A stretch of 64,000 nucleotides of DNA from Phycicoccus sp. CSK15P-2. Lineage in GTDB: Bacteria; Actinomycetota; Actinomycetes; Actinomycetales; Dermatophilaceae. A program made the translations under genes and the position numbers. Positions within the stretch are counted from its first letter, which is position 1, and each line of letters opens with the position of its first letter. The stretch lies in assembly GCF_016888005.1 (NCBI RefSeq), contig NZ_JAFDVE010000001.1, positions 1 to 64,000 on the forward strand. Reading direction: 5' to 3'. Shown in pieces: positions 56,599 through 64,000 of the stretch. Below the pieces are notes generated by a model. It did no database searches and had not been told where the DNA came from. It was given only the letters and a program-made list of their open reading frames with translations.

Positions 56599-57408
56599 AT
56601 GCGGACCACGGTGAGCTGGGACCCGAGCGCCTACGGGCAGTTCGCTCAGGAGCGGTCGAGGCCGTTCGACGACCTCGTGTCGCGGGTCGGTGCGGACGAG
56701 CCCGGGATGGTCGTCGACCTCGGTTGCGGCAACGGTCCGATGACGCTGCTCCTGGCCGAGCGCTGGCCCCAGGCCCGGGTCGTCGGCATCGACTCCTCGG
56801 AGTCGATGCTGGAGGCTGCCCGGTCGCTGGACGCCCGGGACCGTGTCGAGTGGGTGCAGGCCGACCTGCGCGACTGGGACCCGGCGTCCCTCGGCGAGGC
56901 GCCCGACGTCATCGTCACGAGCTCCACGCTCCAGTGGGTCCCCGGGCACCTCGACCTCGTCGGCCCGTGGGTGGAGGCACTTGCCGACGACGGCTGGCTC
57001 GGGCTCCAGGTGCCGGGCAACTTCGACGCGCCGAGTCACTCCCTGATGCGGGAGATCGCGGCCGGACACCCGCGCGCAGGCGAGCTCACGGCGGCACTCG
57101 ACGTGCCGTCGGTCGGTGAGCCGGCGACGTACCTGCGCCTCCTCGTCCGGCTTGGGTGTGCGGTCGACGCGTGGGAGACCACCTACCTCCACATCCTCGA
57201 CCCCGACGCCCAGGACGAGAACCCGGTGCTGTCGTGGGTGACCGCGACCGGGCTGCGACCGGTGCTGGACCTCTTCGAGGACGACGACGACCGCGCCGCG
57301 TTCGTCGACCCCTACGCCGCGGCGCTCGCCGAGGCGTACCCGCGGTCGTCGGCCGGGGTGATCTTCCCGTTCCGCCGGGTCTTCGCCGTCGCGCACCGGG
57401 TCCGCTGA
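56599..57408 (+). CDS. tam: Trans-aconitate 2-methyltransferase-like SAM methyltransferase
   Basis: A 269-residue protein is called from ATG 56599, because the GGAGG at 56588-56592 is too close to the alternative ATG at 56593. It begins RTTVSWDPSAYGQFAQERSR, typical for Tam proteins, followed by the AdoMet motif VVDLGCGNGPMT and SSTLQWVPGHLDL. Tam methylates trans-aconitate, removing an inhibitor of aconitase. The divergent MarR gene and its operator suggest inducible control. Confidence 0.9.
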   Translation: MRTTVSWDPSAYGQFAQERSRPFDDLVSRVGADEPGMVVDLGCGNGPMTLLLAERWPQARVVGIDSSESMLEAARSLDARDRVEWVQADLRDWDPASLGEAPDVIVTSSTLQWVPGHLDLVGPWVEALADDGWLGLQVPGNFDAPSHSLMREIAAGHPRAGELTAALDVPSVGEPATYLRLLVRLGCAVDAWETTYLHILDPDAQDENPVLSWVTATGLRPVLDLFEDDDDRAAFVDPYAAALAEAYPRSSAGVIFPFRRVFAVAHRVR

Positions 57409-57421
57409 GGCGGCGTCGCGG

Positions 57422-58081
57422 TCAGCCCTGCTCGAGGGTCTCCGGGGTGAGCTCGGGCTTCGGCTCCAGGCCGGTGAGCCCGTTCCACGCGAGGTTGACG
57501 ACGTGGGCCGCTACTTCGTGCTTCTTGAACTTGCGGTTGTCGAGCCACCACTGACCGGTGAGCGCCACCATCCCGACGAGCATCTGCGCGTACATGGGTG
57601 CGGCCTTGGGGTCGAGCGAGTGCTTCTTGAACTGGGCGGCGAGGATGTGGTCGACCTGGCTCGAGATGTCGCTCATCAGGCTCGCGAAGGAGCCGGTGGC
57701 CTGCCCGGCCGGGCTGTCCCGCACGAGGATCCGGAAGCCGTCGGTGTTGTGCTCGACGTAGTCGAGGAGCGCGAGGGCGGCGCGCTCGATGAGCTGGCGT
57801 GAGGTGCCGCCGGAGTCGAGGGCGTGCGTGACGCCACCGAGGAGGGCTTCGATCTCGCGGTCGACGACGACCGCGTAGAGCCCCTCCTTGCCGCCGAAGT
57901 GTTCGTAGACCACCGGCTTCGAGACGCCCGCAGAGGAGGCGATCTCCTCGATGGTGGCACCCTCGAAGCCCTTGTCGGCGAAGTGCTTCCGGCCGATGCC
58001 GATCAGCTGCTCGCGCCGTTCGCGGCCCGTCATGCGGGAGCGAGAGGCGCGGCTCTTCTTCCCCCCGTTGTGTTCGCTCAC
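57422..58081 (-). CDS. TetR family transcriptional regulator
   Basis: A 219-residue protein is called from GTG 58081. A basic leader is followed by the HTH: TGRERREQLIGIGRKHFADK, then TIEEIASSAGVSKPVVYEHF. It is a homologue of the TetR gene adjacent to tRNA-Gln and glmU in actinobacteria (Rv1019-like by synteny). Its ligand and targets are unknown here. It converges on tam. Confidence 0.88.
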   Translation of the reverse strand: MSEHNGGKKSRASRSRMTGRERREQLIGIGRKHFADKGFEGATIEEIASSAGVSKPVVYEHFGGKEGLYAVVVDREIEALLGGVTHALDSGGTSRQLIERAALALLDYVEHNTDGFRILVRDSPAGQATGSFASLMSDISSQVDHILAAQFKKHSLDPKAAPMYAQMLVGMVALTGQWWLDNRKFKKHEVAAHVVNLAWNGLTGLEPKPELTPETLEQG

Positions 58082-58297
58082 CCGCACATTGTGCCCCCGG
58101 GTGGTGGTCCGGTACGGGATGGGGTCGTGCGGCGCGTGGCCGTCCGATGGCCCGACGAGGGTGCGCGACATGCGGACGTCGGGCGCTCGCCGTCGGCATG
58201 TCGCGCGCCCTCGCCGGGTGGGTGGGCGGACTGCGGGCGGTCGGTCGGCGCGTGGTGCTGGACTACCCTCGACGGAGCCGCCCCGTGGGGGTGGCGG

Positions 58298-58376
58298 TCC
58301 CCGGTTGGTCTGCTGGCAGGGCCCGCCTGACTTTGAATCAGGACAAGCGACGTAGGTTCGATTCCTACCCGGGGAG
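58298..58376 (+). tRNA. tRNA-Gln (anticodon TTG), with an unusual D-arm and variable loop
   Basis: The acceptor TCCCCGG pairs perfectly with CCGGGGA, including the weak U1:A72 pair, and the discriminator is G; both are Gln identity features. The anticodon arm CCTGA/TCAGG encloses CTTTGAA, giving TTG, and the T-arm GTAGG/CCTAC encloses TTCGATT. The variable loop has 9 bases and the D-arm pairing is irregular, making 79 bases. Position next to glmU agrees with actinobacterial glnU. Confidence 0.75.
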
Positions 58377-58551
58377 CGGCAGCGGCCGAGCTGGCGAGGC
58401 CGTGCCGAGCCCCCGGGGAGGAATCTGGGGAGCGCCGGTCGGGGCGGCGACGGAGGAGCCGGGCCGACGGCGCGGCGCCTACCCGGGGAGCGGCAGCGGC
58501 CGAGCTGGCGAGGCCGTGCCGAGCCCCCGGGGAGGGATCCAGGGAGCGCCG
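58364..58551 (+). repeat. 74-bp direct repeat including the tRNA-Gln 3' end
   Basis: 58364-58437 recurs at 58478-58551 with 3 mismatches. The first copy starts in the tRNA T-stem (CCTACCCGGGGA). The repeat unit offset is 114 bp. It could be a tandem duplication or an old integration scar at the tRNA. The rest of this 289-bp gap (58377-58665) contains no gene. Confidence 0.75.
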
Positions 58552-58665
58552 ACGAAAGGCCCGCATCCATCCCCGCCGGTCACGTTCCGCGAGATCGCAT
58601 CGTCCGTTCGGACGATTTTGGTGGCATGATATCCGAAACGGACGGCATCGGCGGACGGAGATGGT

Positions 58666-58923
58666 ATGGGCACCCAGATGGTCAACGAGGCGCTCCGCTG
58701 GATCTTCTGGGGGCTCCTCTACCTGGCCGTGACGCTGACCTCGATGGTGTTCTTCTTCGGTGTGCTCTCCGGCCACGTCTCCGGGCCGGTCCGCTGGGCC
58801 ATGCTGGGCGTGTTCCTCTTCGGGATCGCCCTCGACATCCGGCAGAAGGTGCGTCGCCGCCGCGAGACCCCGAGGCGCCCGCCCGGTGGCGGCCACCTCG
58901 CACCGTCCCCGTCCCGGGTCTGA
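58666..58923 (+). CDS. Small membrane protein of unknown function
   Basis: This 85-residue protein starts at ATG 58666 with GGAG upstream. Two hydrophobic segments are seen (about 10-31 and 43-58), followed by a basic tail IRQKVRRRRETPRR. No family is recognised. It precedes glmU by 121 bp on the same strand and may share its operon. Confidence 0.7.
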   Translation: MGTQMVNEALRWIFWGLLYLAVTLTSMVFFFGVLSGHVSGPVRWAMLGVFLFGIALDIRQKVRRRRETPRRPPGGGHLAPSPSRV

Positions 58924-59044
58924 GCGTCGCAGCCCACCCGGGGCGGTGGCCCCGACGGGCGCGACGGCCGCGTCCGCAGCGGTGCCGTCGCGCCGGTACA
59001 GTGACGACGTCCGCTGCCGTCACCTCCTGCAGGAGACCCACCGC

Positions 59045-60523
59045 GTGAACGCGACCCCGGCCGCCGTCATCGTCCTCGCCGCAGGCGAGGGGACGCGGAT
59101 GAAGTCCTCGACCCCCAAGGTCCTCCACCGCATCGGTGGGACCACGCTGCTCGGGCACGCCGTCCGGGCGGCCCGGGCCACCCGCGCCGAGCACGTCTCG
59201 GTGGTCGTGCGGCACGCACGGGACCGGGTCGTCGAGTTCTGCGCCGCGTTCGACGAGACGCTGGTCATCGCGGACCAGGACGACGTCAAGGGCACCGGCC
59301 GGGCGGTCGAGTGCGGGCTGGACGCCCTGCCGGCCGGGCTGTCCGGGACGGTGCTCGTCACGTACGGCGACGTCCCGCTGCTCTCCGGCGACACCCTCGT
59401 CGCGCTCACCGAGGCACACGCCGCGTCGGGTAGTGCGGTCTCCGTCGTCACGGCCCATCTCGACGACCCGACGGGCTACGGACGCGTCGTCCGCGACGCC
59501 GAGGGGCACGTGGCGCGGATCGTCGAGCAGAAGGACGCCAGCGAGGAGGAGCTCGCCCTCACCGAGATCAACTCCGGCATCTACGCGTTCGACGCCGCGA
59601 TGCTGCGCGAGGCGCTCGCGCAGGTCGGCACCGACAACGCGCAGGGCGAGAAGTACCTCACCGACGTCGTCGGCATCGCCCGCGCTGCCGGGCGGGGCGT
59701 CAGCGCCCATGTCGTCGACGACCGCTGGCAGACCGAAGGCGTCAACGACCGGGTCCAGCTCGCCGCCCTCGGGGCGGAGCTCAACCGCCGCGTCTGCGAG
59801 CGGCACCAGCGGGCCGGGGTGACGATCGTCGACCCCGCCACGACGTGGGTCGACGTCGACGTCAGCATCGGCCAGGACACGACCGTGCTGCCCGGGACCC
59901 AGCTGCTCGGTGCGACGACCATCGGCGCCGGCGTGACGGTGGGCCCGGAGGTCACCCTCACCGACAGCGAGGTCGGGGACGGCGCCGAGGTCACCCGGGC
60001 CGTGGCGAACCTCGCCGTCATCGGTGCGGGCGCGACCGTCGGTCCCTACAGCTACCTGCGCCCGGGCACCCGGCTCGGGGCCGGCGGCAAGATCGGCGGT
60101 TTCGTCGAGACGAAGAACGCCGAGATCGGCGACGGCGCCAAGGTGCCGCACCTGACGTACGCCGGGGACGTGACGATCGGGGAGGGCGCGAACATCGGGG
60201 CCGGGACGATCTTCGCCAACTACGACGGGGTGGCGAAGCACCACTCGCGCATCGGCGCGCACAGCTTCGTCGGGTCGCACACCGTCGTCGTCAGCCCGGT
60301 GCAGGTGGCCGACGGGGCGTACGTCGCGGCCGGCAGCGCCCTGACGCAGGACGTCGAGCCCGGGCAGATCGCCGTCGCGCGGGCCCGTCAGCGCAACGTC
60401 GACGGCTGGGTCGAGCGCGCCCGGCCCGGTACCCGTACGGCCGACGCCGCGGCGCGAGCCGGGGCCGCCGTCGGCGCCGACGACACGGACGACCTGCCGA
60501 CCCCGGAGGGCCCGAGCACGTGA
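59045..60523 (+). CDS. glmU: Bifunctional GlmU: UDP-GlcNAc pyrophosphorylase / GlcN-1-P acetyltransferase
   Basis: This 492-residue protein starts at GTG 59045. The N-terminal half is a nucleotidyltransferase (VIVLAAGEGTRMKSSTPKVL, QKDASEEE). The C-terminal half is a left-handed beta helix of hexapeptide repeats with SYLRPGTRLGAGGKIGGFVE, KVPHLTYAGD and GTIFANYDG, all acetyltransferase landmarks. It makes UDP-GlcNAc for peptidoglycan and mycothiol. The stop overlaps the prs start. Confidence 0.96.
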   Translation: MNATPAAVIVLAAGEGTRMKSSTPKVLHRIGGTTLLGHAVRAARATRAEHVSVVVRHARDRVVEFCAAFDETLVIADQDDVKGTGRAVECGLDALPAGLSGTVLVTYGDVPLLSGDTLVALTEAHAASGSAVSVVTAHLDDPTGYGRVVRDAEGHVARIVEQKDASEEELALTEINSGIYAFDAAMLREALAQVGTDNAQGEKYLTDVVGIARAAGRGVSAHVVDDRWQTEGVNDRVQLAALGAELNRRVCERHQRAGVTIVDPATTWVDVDVSIGQDTTVLPGTQLLGATTIGAGVTVGPEVTLTDSEVGDGAEVTRAVANLAVIGAGATVGPYSYLRPGTRLGAGGKIGGFVETKNAEIGDGAKVPHLTYAGDVTIGEGANIGAGTIFANYDGVAKHHSRIGAHSFVGSHTVVVSPVQVADGAYVAAGSALTQDVEPGQIAVARARQRNVDGWVERARPGTRTADAAARAGAAVGADDTDDLPTPEGPST

Positions 60524-61524
60524 GCAACGCCAACCGACCGCCGTCGGCCAACATCCGCAAGCGTCCGAAGAAGCAGCTCATGGTCTTCTCGGGGCGTGCC
60601 AACCCGGGGCTGGCGCAGGAGGTCGCCGCGCAGATCGGAACCGAGCTCGTCCCGACGAGCGCGTACGACTTCGCCAACGGCGAGATCTACGTCCGGTTCG
60701 AGGAGTCGGTGCGCGGGTCGGACGCCTTCGTCATCCAGAGCCACACGAGCCCGATCAACGAGAACATCATGGAGCACCTGCTCATGGTGGACGCGCTCAA
60801 GCGGGCCAGCGCCAAGCGGATCACCGTGGTCATGCCGTTCTACGGGTACGCGCGGCAGGACAAGAAGCACCGTGGCCGCGAGCCGATCAGCGCCCGGCTC
60901 GTGGCCGACCTCTTCAAGACGGCCGGTGCGGACCGGCTGATCTGCGTCGACCTGCACACCGACCAGATCCAGGGGTTCTTCGACGGCCCGGTCGACCACC
61001 TCATGGCGATCCCGGTGCTCTCGGAGTACGTCGCCCGTCGCTACGGCGGGGAGGACCTCGCGGTCGTCTCGCCGGACGCCGGACGGATCAAGGTGGCCGA
61101 GCAGTGGTCGAAGCGGCTCGGTGGCGCGCCGCTGGCCTTCATCCACAAGACCCGCGACATCAACCGGCCGAACGAGATGGTCGCCAACCGTGTGGTCGGT
61201 GACGTCGACGGCCGGGTCTGCGTGCTGGTCGACGACATGATCGACACCGCGGGGACCATCACGAAGGCGGCGGACGCTCTCAAGGACGCCGGCGCCAAGG
61301 ACGTGATCATCGCCGCGACGCACGCGATCCTCTCGGACCCGGCGGTCGAGCGGCTGCAAGCGTGCTCGGCACGGGAGGTCATCGTGACGAACACGCTGCC
61401 GATCCCGGCGGAGCAGGAGTTCGACGGGCTGACGGTGCTGTCCATCGCGCCGCTGATCAGCGCGGCGGTCAAGGAGGTCTTCGAGGACGGCTCGGTGACG
61501 AGCCTCTTCGGCGGCCGGGCCTGA
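60520..61524 (+). CDS. prs: Ribose-phosphate pyrophosphokinase (PRPP synthetase)
   Basis: This 334-residue protein starts at GTG 60520, overlapping glmU by four bases. It has the motifs GRANPGLAQEVA, YARQDKKHRGREPISARL, ICVDLHTDQIQGFF, and the PRPP-binding VCVLVDDMIDTAGTI. It makes PRPP from ribose-5-phosphate and ATP. glmU-prs is a conserved pair. Confidence 0.96.
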   Translation: MSNANRPPSANIRKRPKKQLMVFSGRANPGLAQEVAAQIGTELVPTSAYDFANGEIYVRFEESVRGSDAFVIQSHTSPINENIMEHLLMVDALKRASAKRITVVMPFYGYARQDKKHRGREPISARLVADLFKTAGADRLICVDLHTDQIQGFFDGPVDHLMAIPVLSEYVARRYGGEDLAVVSPDAGRIKVAEQWSKRLGGAPLAFIHKTRDINRPNEMVANRVVGDVDGRVCVLVDDMIDTAGTITKAADALKDAGAKDVIIAATHAILSDPAVERLQACSAREVIVTNTLPIPAEQEFDGLTVLSIAPLISAAVKEVFEDGSVTSLFGGRA

Positions 61525-61539
61525 CCGGTCCCCGGGGCG

Positions 61540-62310
61540 CTACCCCCCAGTGTGGTGGCCCTCGCCCAGGGCCGCCGCGGCACCGAGGATGAGCGGCACC
61601 GCACGCTCGACGAGCTCGTCGGTCATCCGGGTCACGGGCCCCGAGACCGAGAGGGCGAGCCAGGGGAGGGGGTCGCCGAGCGCGACCGCGACGCAGCGCA
61701 CCCCGATCTCCTGCTCCTGGTCGTCGACGGCGTAGCCCCGCCTGCGGACCAGCTCGAGGTCGGCGAGCAGGGCGTCCTCGGTGACGAGGGTGTGCACGGT
61801 GCGTGGGGTCAGGCCGACCCGGCGGACGAGCTCGAGGGCGCGGTCGTCGGGCATCCGGGCCAGCATCGCCTTGCCCACGCCGGTGCTGTGCAGGTCGACC
61901 TGCCGGCCGACCTCGGTGAACATCCGCATGGTGTGACGCCCGGGGGCCTGTGCGACGTACTGGGCGTGCGCGCCGGAGAGCGTCGCGAGGTTGGCGGTCT
62001 CGCCGAGCGCGTCGACCAGCCGGGCCAGCACCGCCTCGGAACCGGCACCCGCGAGGGACCCGGCGGCGGTGCCCAACGGCACGAGACGGGAGCCCAGGGC
62101 GTAGCGGCGGTCCGGCGCCTGGCGCATGTACCCGCGCGAGACCAGGGTCCGCAGCAGCCGGTGCGTCGTGGGCACCGGCAAGCCCGATGCCGCGGCGATC
62201 TCACCGACGGAGAGCTGGCCCCCGTGCCGGGCGACGGTCTCGAGGACGTCGAGGGCGCGGTGCAGCGCCTGCACGCCGTCGGCCCGGGCCGACCGTCCGT
62301 CATCGTCCAT
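61540..62310 (-). CDS. IclR family transcriptional regulator
   Basis: This 256-residue protein has an N-terminal winged helix ([20 protein letters not shown]) and a C-terminal IclR effector domain ([32 protein letters not shown]). It diverges from malate synthase G, with 121 bp between the starts, so it probably controls that gene, perhaps in response to glyoxylate or allantoate. This is typical of AllR/IclR regulators beside glcB or aceB. Confidence 0.9.
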   Translation of the reverse strand: MDDDGRSARADGVQALHRALDVLETVARHGGQLSVGEIAAASGLPVPTTHRLLRTLVSRGYMRQAPDRRYALGSRLVPLGTAAGSLAGAGSEAVLARLVDALGETANLATLSGAHAQYVAQAPGRHTMRMFTEVGRQVDLHSTGVGKAMLARMPDDRALELVRRVGLTPRTVHTLVTEDALLADLELVRRRGYAVDDQEQEIGVRCVAVALGDPLPWLALSVSGPVTRMTDELVERAVPLILGAAAALGEGHHTGG

Positions 62311-62344
62311 GCGGGGTCCTTGCCTGTTGACACCTGGTCTGCGG

Positions 62345-62393
62345 CTGTCTAGTTTCGAGATACAGATTCAGTATTCCACGATACGAAACGTCG
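62345..62393. promoter_or_regulatory. Intergenic AT-richer control region between iclR and glcB
   Basis: A segment with GTTTCG ... CGAAAC arms and an inner GATAC/GTATT imperfect repeat lies midway between the divergent genes. It is the likely operator of the IclR protein and promoter of malate synthase. No exact consensus was matched. Confidence 0.45.
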
Positions 62394-62431
62394 CACGAGC
62401 ATTACCTGCGGGCGGCGGAGCAGGAGACGCG

Positions 62432-64000
62432 ATGGAGCGGGTGACGGTCGGCGGGCTGCAGGTGGCGCCGGAGCTCCACCGGTTCGTCGTGGACGAGGCC
62501 CTGCCGGGCACCGGCCTGGACCCCGCCCGGTTCTGGGCAGGGCTCGCCTCGATCCTCGCGGACCTCGCCCCCCGGCAGCGCGAGCTGCTCGCCCGCCGCG
62601 ACGAGCTCCAGCACCGGCTCGACGACTGGCACCGGGAGCACCCCGGCCGTCCCGACCCGCAGGCCTACGCAGCGTTCCTGCGCGAGATCGGCTACCTCCT
62701 CGACGAGCCCGAGCACGTGGAGGTGACGACCGACGGGGTGGACGACGAGGTGGCTCGCATCGCCGGCCCCCAGCTCGTGGTCCCGCTGCTCAACGCACGT
62801 TTCGCGACCAACGCCGTCAACGCTCGCTGGGGGTCGCTGTACGACGCTCTCTACGGCTCCGACGTCGTACCGCAGGACGGCGACCTCGCGCCGGGTGAGG
62901 AGTACAACACGACCCGCGGCGACGAGGTGATCCGCCGGGGCCGCGCCTTCCTCGACGAGCACTTCCCCCTCGAGGAGGGCTCGCACGCCGCCGCCGAACG
63001 CTACGCCGCGGACGACGACGGGCTCGCCGTGACCGCGAAGGGCGAGGTCCGACGGCTCGCCGACCCCGGCCAGTACGTGGGCCATCGCGGCGCCCCGGAC
63101 GCCCCGGAGGCCGTCGTCCTCGTGCACCACGACCTGCACGTCGAGGTCCAGGTGGACCCGGAGGACCCGGTCGGGGCGAGCGACCGTGCCGGCGTCAAGG
63201 ACCTGCTCCTGGAGTCGGCCGTCTCGACGATCATGGACCTCGAGGACTCGGTCGCCGCCGTCGACGCCGCCGACAAGGTGCTCGGCTACCGCAACTGGCT
63301 GCACCTGATGGACGGCACCCTCGCCGAGGAGGTCACCAAGGGCGGGGAGACCTTCACCCGGGCGATGGCCCCCGACCGCACGTGCACCGGGCCGGACGGC
63401 TCCGAGGTCGTGCTGCGGGGTCGCTCGCTGCTCTTCGTCCGCCAGGTCGGCCACCTCATGACGAGCGACGCGGTGCTCGACGCCGAGGGCCGGGAGGTGC
63501 CCGAGGGCATCCTCGACGCGGTGATGACCGCGCTGGGCAGCCTGCGTGACCTCCGGGGCGCGACCGAGCGGCAGAACTCGCGCACCGGCGCGATGTACGT
63601 CGTCAAGCCCAAGATGCACGGCCCCGACGAGGTGGCGCTCGCCGTCGAGGTCTTCGAACGCGTCGAGCGGCTGCTCGGCCTGGAGCCGCGGACGGTCAAG
63701 GTCGGCATCATGGACGAGGAGCGCCGCACGTCGCTCAACCTCAAGGCCTGCATCGAGCGGGCTCGCGACCGGGTCGTGTTCATCAACACCGGGTTCCTCG
63801 ACCGGACCGGCGACGAGATCCACACCTCGATGCACGCCGGCCCGGTGGTCCGCAAGAACGCGATGAGGGGCACGACGTGGATCGAGGCCTACGAGGACCT
63901 CAACGTCGACATCGGCCTGGAGTGCGGGCTGCTCGGCCGGGCCCAGATCGGCAAGGGCATGTGGCCCGCCCCCGACTCCCTCGGGGCGATGGCGGAGACG
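62432..64000 (+). CDS. glcB: Malate synthase G (partial; 3' end outside window)
   Basis: ATG 62432, with AGGAGA upstream, opens 523 residues to the window edge; the family has about 725. The segments [37 protein letters not shown] and [18 protein letters not shown] are typical MS-G, including the acetyl-CoA and Mg sites. It condenses glyoxylate and acetyl-CoA to malate. It is probably controlled by the divergent IclR gene. Confidence 0.95.
   Translation, partial: MERVTVGGLQVAPELHRFVVDEALPGTGLDPARFWAGLASILADLAPRQRELLARRDELQHRLDDWHREHPGRPDPQAYAAFLREIGYLLDEPEHVEVTTDGVDDEVARIAGPQLVVPLLNARFATNAVNARWGSLYDALYGSDVVPQDGDLAPGEEYNTTRGDEVIRRGRAFLDEHFPLEEGSHAAAERYAADDDGLAVTAKGEVRRLADPGQYVGHRGAPDAPEAVVLVHHDLHVEVQVDPEDPVGASDRAGVKDLLLESAVSTIMDLEDSVAAVDAADKVLGYRNWLHLMDGTLAEEVTKGGETFTRAMAPDRTCTGPDGSEVVLRGRSLLFVRQVGHLMTSDAVLDAEGREVPEGILDAVMTALGSLRDLRGATERQNSRTGAMYVVKPKMHGPDEVALAVEVFERVERLLGLEPRTVKVGIMDEERRTSLNLKACIERARDRVVFINTGFLDRTGDEIHTSMHAGPVVRKNAMRGTTWIEAYEDLNVDIGLECGLLGRAQIGKGMWPAPDSLGAMAET

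Noticed and set aside
58364-58551. CRISPR-like repeats
   Set aside because: Only two copies of 74 bp with tRNA sequence in them, with no array or cas genes.

Overview
This is a very GC-rich actinobacterial chromosome segment with many GTG starts, one TTG start and tightly overlapping operons. Marker gene order points to the class Actinomycetes, most likely the Micrococcales (an Intrasporangiaceae-like genus is a guess): metG-tatD-rpfB-rsmA-ispE-abcF, a TetR gene and tRNA-Gln beside glmU-prs, a Pmt gene divergent from rsmI, sdhCAB, and a UGPase-glp-moaC-mog-rimJ-glpR block. Both ends of the window cut genes: a CBM13 protein at the left and malate synthase G at the right.

Layout. 1-1417: a ricin-type lectin tail and a secreted GH18 chitinase. 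1616-3154: a TetR regulator divergent from an NAD-dependent epimerase, with paired palindromic operators between them. 3229-9376: an ABC exporter, a cation/proton antiporter and a penicillin-acylase-family enzyme. 9451-15371: 5-formyl-THF cyclo-ligase, then UGPase, a MoeA/gephyrin-like protein (Glp), MoaC, Mog, a RimJ-type acetyltransferase and a GlpR/SepX-like membrane protein. This links molybdopterin enzymes to a likely divisome module. 15419-16711: an AI-2E-family permease.

16940-22816 is the most mobile part. An intact tRNA-Ala(CGC) is followed by a 5.8-kb integrated element bounded by 44-bp direct repeats of the tRNA 3' half. It carries a tyrosine integrase, a small excisionase, a RepSA-like HUH replication initiator and a cargo block of small unrecognised genes, but no conjugation ATPase. 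This is a reduced actinomycete integrative element. Next to its right end lie broken xis and int genes of a second element (22974-23395).

23416-30262 is a decaying island of redox genes: a truncated CaiB-type CoA-transferase, two Rossmann-fold oxidoreductases, a zinc alcohol dehydrogenase, a MarR regulator, a YcaC-like hydrolase with an in-frame stop, a frameshifted luciferase-like oxidase, a truncated F420:NADP oxidoreductase fused to an MFS remnant, and an azoreductase truncated beside an apparent IS481 scar. Core-type sequence resumes with a MazEF-like toxin-antitoxin pair, an alditol oxidase, a DinB-like protein and an acidic secreted protein.

33751-49843: a giant nuclease-helicase, protein O-mannosyltransferase, RsmI, succinate dehydrogenase, a CPBP-family membrane protein, a lipoprotein, a DUF4126 protein, an N-terminally truncated rtcB, an acetyltransferase and MetG. 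49848-64000: TatD, RpfB, RsmA, IspE, an ABC-F protein, MarR with a trans-aconitate-type methyltransferase, a TetR regulator, tRNA-Gln with a partial duplication, a small membrane protein, GlmU, PRPP synthetase, IclR and malate synthase G. All family calls were made by reading the sequence, without database searches.
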